A DNA stretch of 64,000 bases from contig CM074132.1 in NCBI GenBank assembly GCA_037178625.1, forward strand, positions 62,001 to 126,000, read 5' to 3'. Both the position numbers and the translations under genes were made by a program. Positions within the stretch are counted from its first letter, which is position 1; every line of letters starts with the position of its first letter. The DNA comes from Skeletonema tropicum (taxonomy: Eukaryota; Bacillariophyta; Thalassiosirophyceae; Thalassiosirales; Thalassiosiraceae). The notes below the pieces were generated by a model, which was not told where the DNA came from, ran no database searches, and saw only the letters and a list, made by a program, of their open reading frames with translations. Shown piece by piece: positions 61,360 to 64,000 of the stretch.

Positions 61360-64000
61360 GGAGAAACTGTTCTCTCATCCAACCCTCACATCACGAGAGG
61401 CATCTGCTGTTAGGCGAGATGATAACCTCAAAATAATATAGAGTTGGCGGAGATGGATAGCTAACTTGAAAGTATTTAGTCCTCATAAGACGCTGGTCGC
61501 AATTGGAAAAATACGCACTCTCGTGTCGACCTCTTCGAAGGTGCAGAGAGTTTTGATCTTTACAGCATGATAGTGCATGTAACTTGAGCTATTGAGAGCA
61601 TGTTTGTCGAGGTAGTCCATTAAGATTGTCATTGACGCATCCGTTTAGCTTTGATGGATTGTTGGTTATTACACAGTGTTGTCGAGGTAGTCTGCGCTTT
61701 GCTCAAGCGAGCACCTCAGGATGACGAGACGATTATACCCCGCTGGGCGAAGTCGAACGTGCAATTGAACCACCTACCCTAATTAATAGAAATTATAATG
61801 CTGTGAAAGCAAAATCGTGTTAATTTGTCCCTTTATTTGTCCCTTTTGATTCAACATTATGTTGCAGCGACGTCCTGTTCAAAGAAAGATCATGTCTATT
61901 CAGTTACGCACGGCGTACTGTTCAAAGAACGATCATGACTATTCAGTTACGCACAGCGTACTGTTCAAAGTCATTTCTTTTCAGCGACGAACTGTTTAGC
62001 GTAAATTCATCCTTATTCACTGGTGCATCCTGGGATGACCAGCCTCTTGCTTGCATTGTGGGAGGAGGAAGAATGAGAGAAACAATTCAAGAGCAATCTG
62101 AACTGGATTACCAAACAAAAATGGCCTGCGCCGTTGTGGCAGCCATGGATTGTCCATGTTCTTTAAATGTGGTTGGCCAACGTGGTAATCATGCCTAACA
62201 TATTCCATAAGACAAGGTCATAGGGGGAGTAACGATTGTCTACTCTGCTTCTCCTAGATATCGGATTATATCCTTTGGTGCTCCGTTTCTTCCACCAAAG
62301 AGATCTTCCAAATACTTATGAGCGACTCAGATGTTATCTGAAGTGAAGGGGACTTCCACGGTACTCTGTGTCCATGGCGAGTGTCCTGAATCTCGTGCTT
62401 TGATTCTCTGTCTTGTGTACTCGACAGTCGAAAGGAATCGCTTGCGCAAGCTCAAACTCTAACTTTATCCGGAGTGGTGGGTCTCGTAGGAGAGACTACT
62501 CTATCAATACACTAAAATACAATCTTCGGTGGTCATACCTTGGAGAGGAAGACTACTCTAACAACGCAATCTCGCGTCGGCGAATATGATTGTGGTTGGA
62601 ACCATGCTGCTGCAGATTACCTACGGTGTTCAAAAGGAACCTGCACACACCTCGATGCATCCGACTTAACTATCCTTGCTGGATGTACTTCTCACGTGAA
62701 GGAGAGGACGTTCAAGGATTGCTCGAGCAAGTGGAAAAGCACATGCGGAAATCAAGGCAGGGTCGCAAACAGGCGCATACCAGCACAACGAGATGATAAC
62801 TACAAGACATCGTCCTTCTAAACCGCTGTTGTTGAAGACAACTAGTGGAGGACTTGCGAGAAAGCTGGCTGCTTGCTCAATGCTCGTCCTACAGTCCGAG
62901 AGTGGCTGAGATCCGTAGCCGACTGCTCACCGTGTTTCGGGAGGTTCACCTTCTTCCAATGCACTTGAGACATTCATCGACTGATGGTAAATTTCGTTCA
63001 TAGTTCGGTGACCTGATTATTGGATACTCAGATGGGACAGAGCTCGCCAAGCCTGCGTCATGGAGGGTTCAGTACAGAGCAGGCCATCGAGGGAGCTACA
63101 CTTGCACCCGGACATCTTCTACTGAAATGTTGTAATACATGATGAGAAAGTGTTTAACTCTATCGGAACGACCTGTTGTTTGGTGTACACAACGCAGGTA
63201 ATAATGATCAAATAAGAGAGAAGCGTGCTCAAGGCAGTTCTCGAGGCTTCCAAGTAAATGCTGCAAAAGACACTTACCATGCCCAGGAAGTGACTAACAC
63301 TTGGATACACCATCTGGAAATTGTTCTTTCGACGATGGTGGTTGCCATCTTAGTTCTTGTGTGTTGTACCAAGACTACCAATAGATCTGCTCCGCTGCTT
63401 TTGGTGGCAAATGTGGGGCCTCCTCGAAATTCGGTCAATATGGTACGGGGAGGAGGGATGCTGACCAAACAAGGAAGCGTTCCCATGATCAATCGCCAGC
63501 GACTAGATGCATGTCTAAGGCGTTTCCAAATTCAGAGTTGATCGGCATTTTGGCTGAGCTTACTTCATTCAAGCGCAAGGCTTGGGGGAGTATCGATTCT
63601 TGAAGACACTCATCGACTGGCATCTGTCGTGGTGCACAACAGGAGATGAAGTGATGAAGCTTGAACTTCGAAAAGAAGTTCAAGGGCGCGTGTCGGAGTG
63701 CGGGTGAGTAATGTGCTATCACCTCCTCTCGGCATTTGTGCCTGGAGTTCTTCCGGTCTAAAGACAGGGCGAGGGCCGCCATACCCTCCGGGAGACAATC
63801 TCTACTCATATTTATCAAATCAACCTCAAACTAATTGCAAGGGGAAGATATTGCGACTGCGACGGGGCTAGTGCTAGCGAGGCTGCGCTGCCTCAGTTGA
63901 GATCCTCAGTGGTCGAGGGTGTGATGTTTCAGCGTAAAGGAAAGTAGTACATACATTACCAGCGTTTGACAGCGTCATCCTTCACGACACATGCCACACC
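61360..64000 (+). repeat. 2.64-kb segment repeated from 41916-44556, copy 2
   Basis: Runs to the end of the window, including the 43-bp tandem repeat (61872-61970). No gene is called in it, for the reasons given for copy 1. Whether the repeat continues into another LINE and Penelope array beyond the window cannot be seen. Confidence 0.9.

Noticed and set aside
1..64000. CRISPR arrays, bacterial operons, Shine-Dalgarno sites
   Set aside because: None seen. Introns, LINEs, Penelope-like elements and the protein families indicate eukaryotic nuclear DNA, where these are not expected.

Overview
The window looks like a nuclear contig of a diatom, probably a centric one (inference). The basis is GT-AG introns of about 100-150 bp, a transcription factor with an HSF-type DNA-binding domain (a family strongly expanded in diatoms), repeats of the form C-x4-C-[TD]N-x5-G-x-C-x2-HGA that are common in stramenopile proteins, and several eukaryotic retroelements. 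No tRNA, rRNA, organellar or bacterial operon structure was seen.

Layout. 0.9-7.1 kb: a LINE-like retroelement on the minus strand (endonuclease, reverse transcriptase, RNase H, zinc knuckle). 7.9-14.2 kb: two small plus-strand genes and a minus-strand tail-anchored LRR protein; a 904-bp segment holding the facing ends of a gene pair is duplicated here, leaving a broken copy of each gene. 15.2-17.3 kb: a DNA-transposon-like element with 37-bp terminal inverted repeats, followed by a 13-bp minisatellite. 18.6-20.3 kb: gene relics. 20.8-24.8 kb: a large imperfect inverted repeat; one arm is interrupted by a 393-bp foldback element. 24.9-25.5 kb: a decayed HG-repeat gene. 26.2-29.8 kb: a four-exon membrane transporter of the P-protein/ArsB/NhaD type.

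29.8-38.4 kb is a cluster built around one large gene (34558-38444). Its predicted 1209-residue product combines HG-repeat zinc-binding motifs, His-rich runs, a CXXC-type zinc finger, an HMG box and an HSF-type DNA-binding domain, and ends in 13 more HG repeats. Two tandem truncated copies lie upstream with nearly the same promoter. Each keeps only the N-terminal HG repeats and ends in a chimeric tail. An inverted fragment of the gene's last exon lies at about 30 kb.

39.2-61.4 kb is mostly retroelement: a 5'-truncated LINE (45.6-49.6 kb) abuts three head-to-tail Penelope-like elements of 4179 bp period (49.6-61.35 kb). Each complete unit has a 326-bp pLTR at both ends, an RG-rich ORF1 and an ORF2 reverse transcriptase without a recognisable GIY-YIG endonuclease. 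Every pLTR carries a hammerhead-ribozyme-like fold on the sense strand. ORF2 is open for 129 codons upstream of its ATG, overlapping ORF1 in the -1 frame, and an A7 slippery heptamer lies in the correct phase. The last 2.64 kb of the window repeats 41916-44556, so 41916-61359 looks like one unit of a tandem duplication of about 19.4 kb, or an assembly artefact. Exon joins, functions and element boundaries come from reading the sequence; no database search was run.
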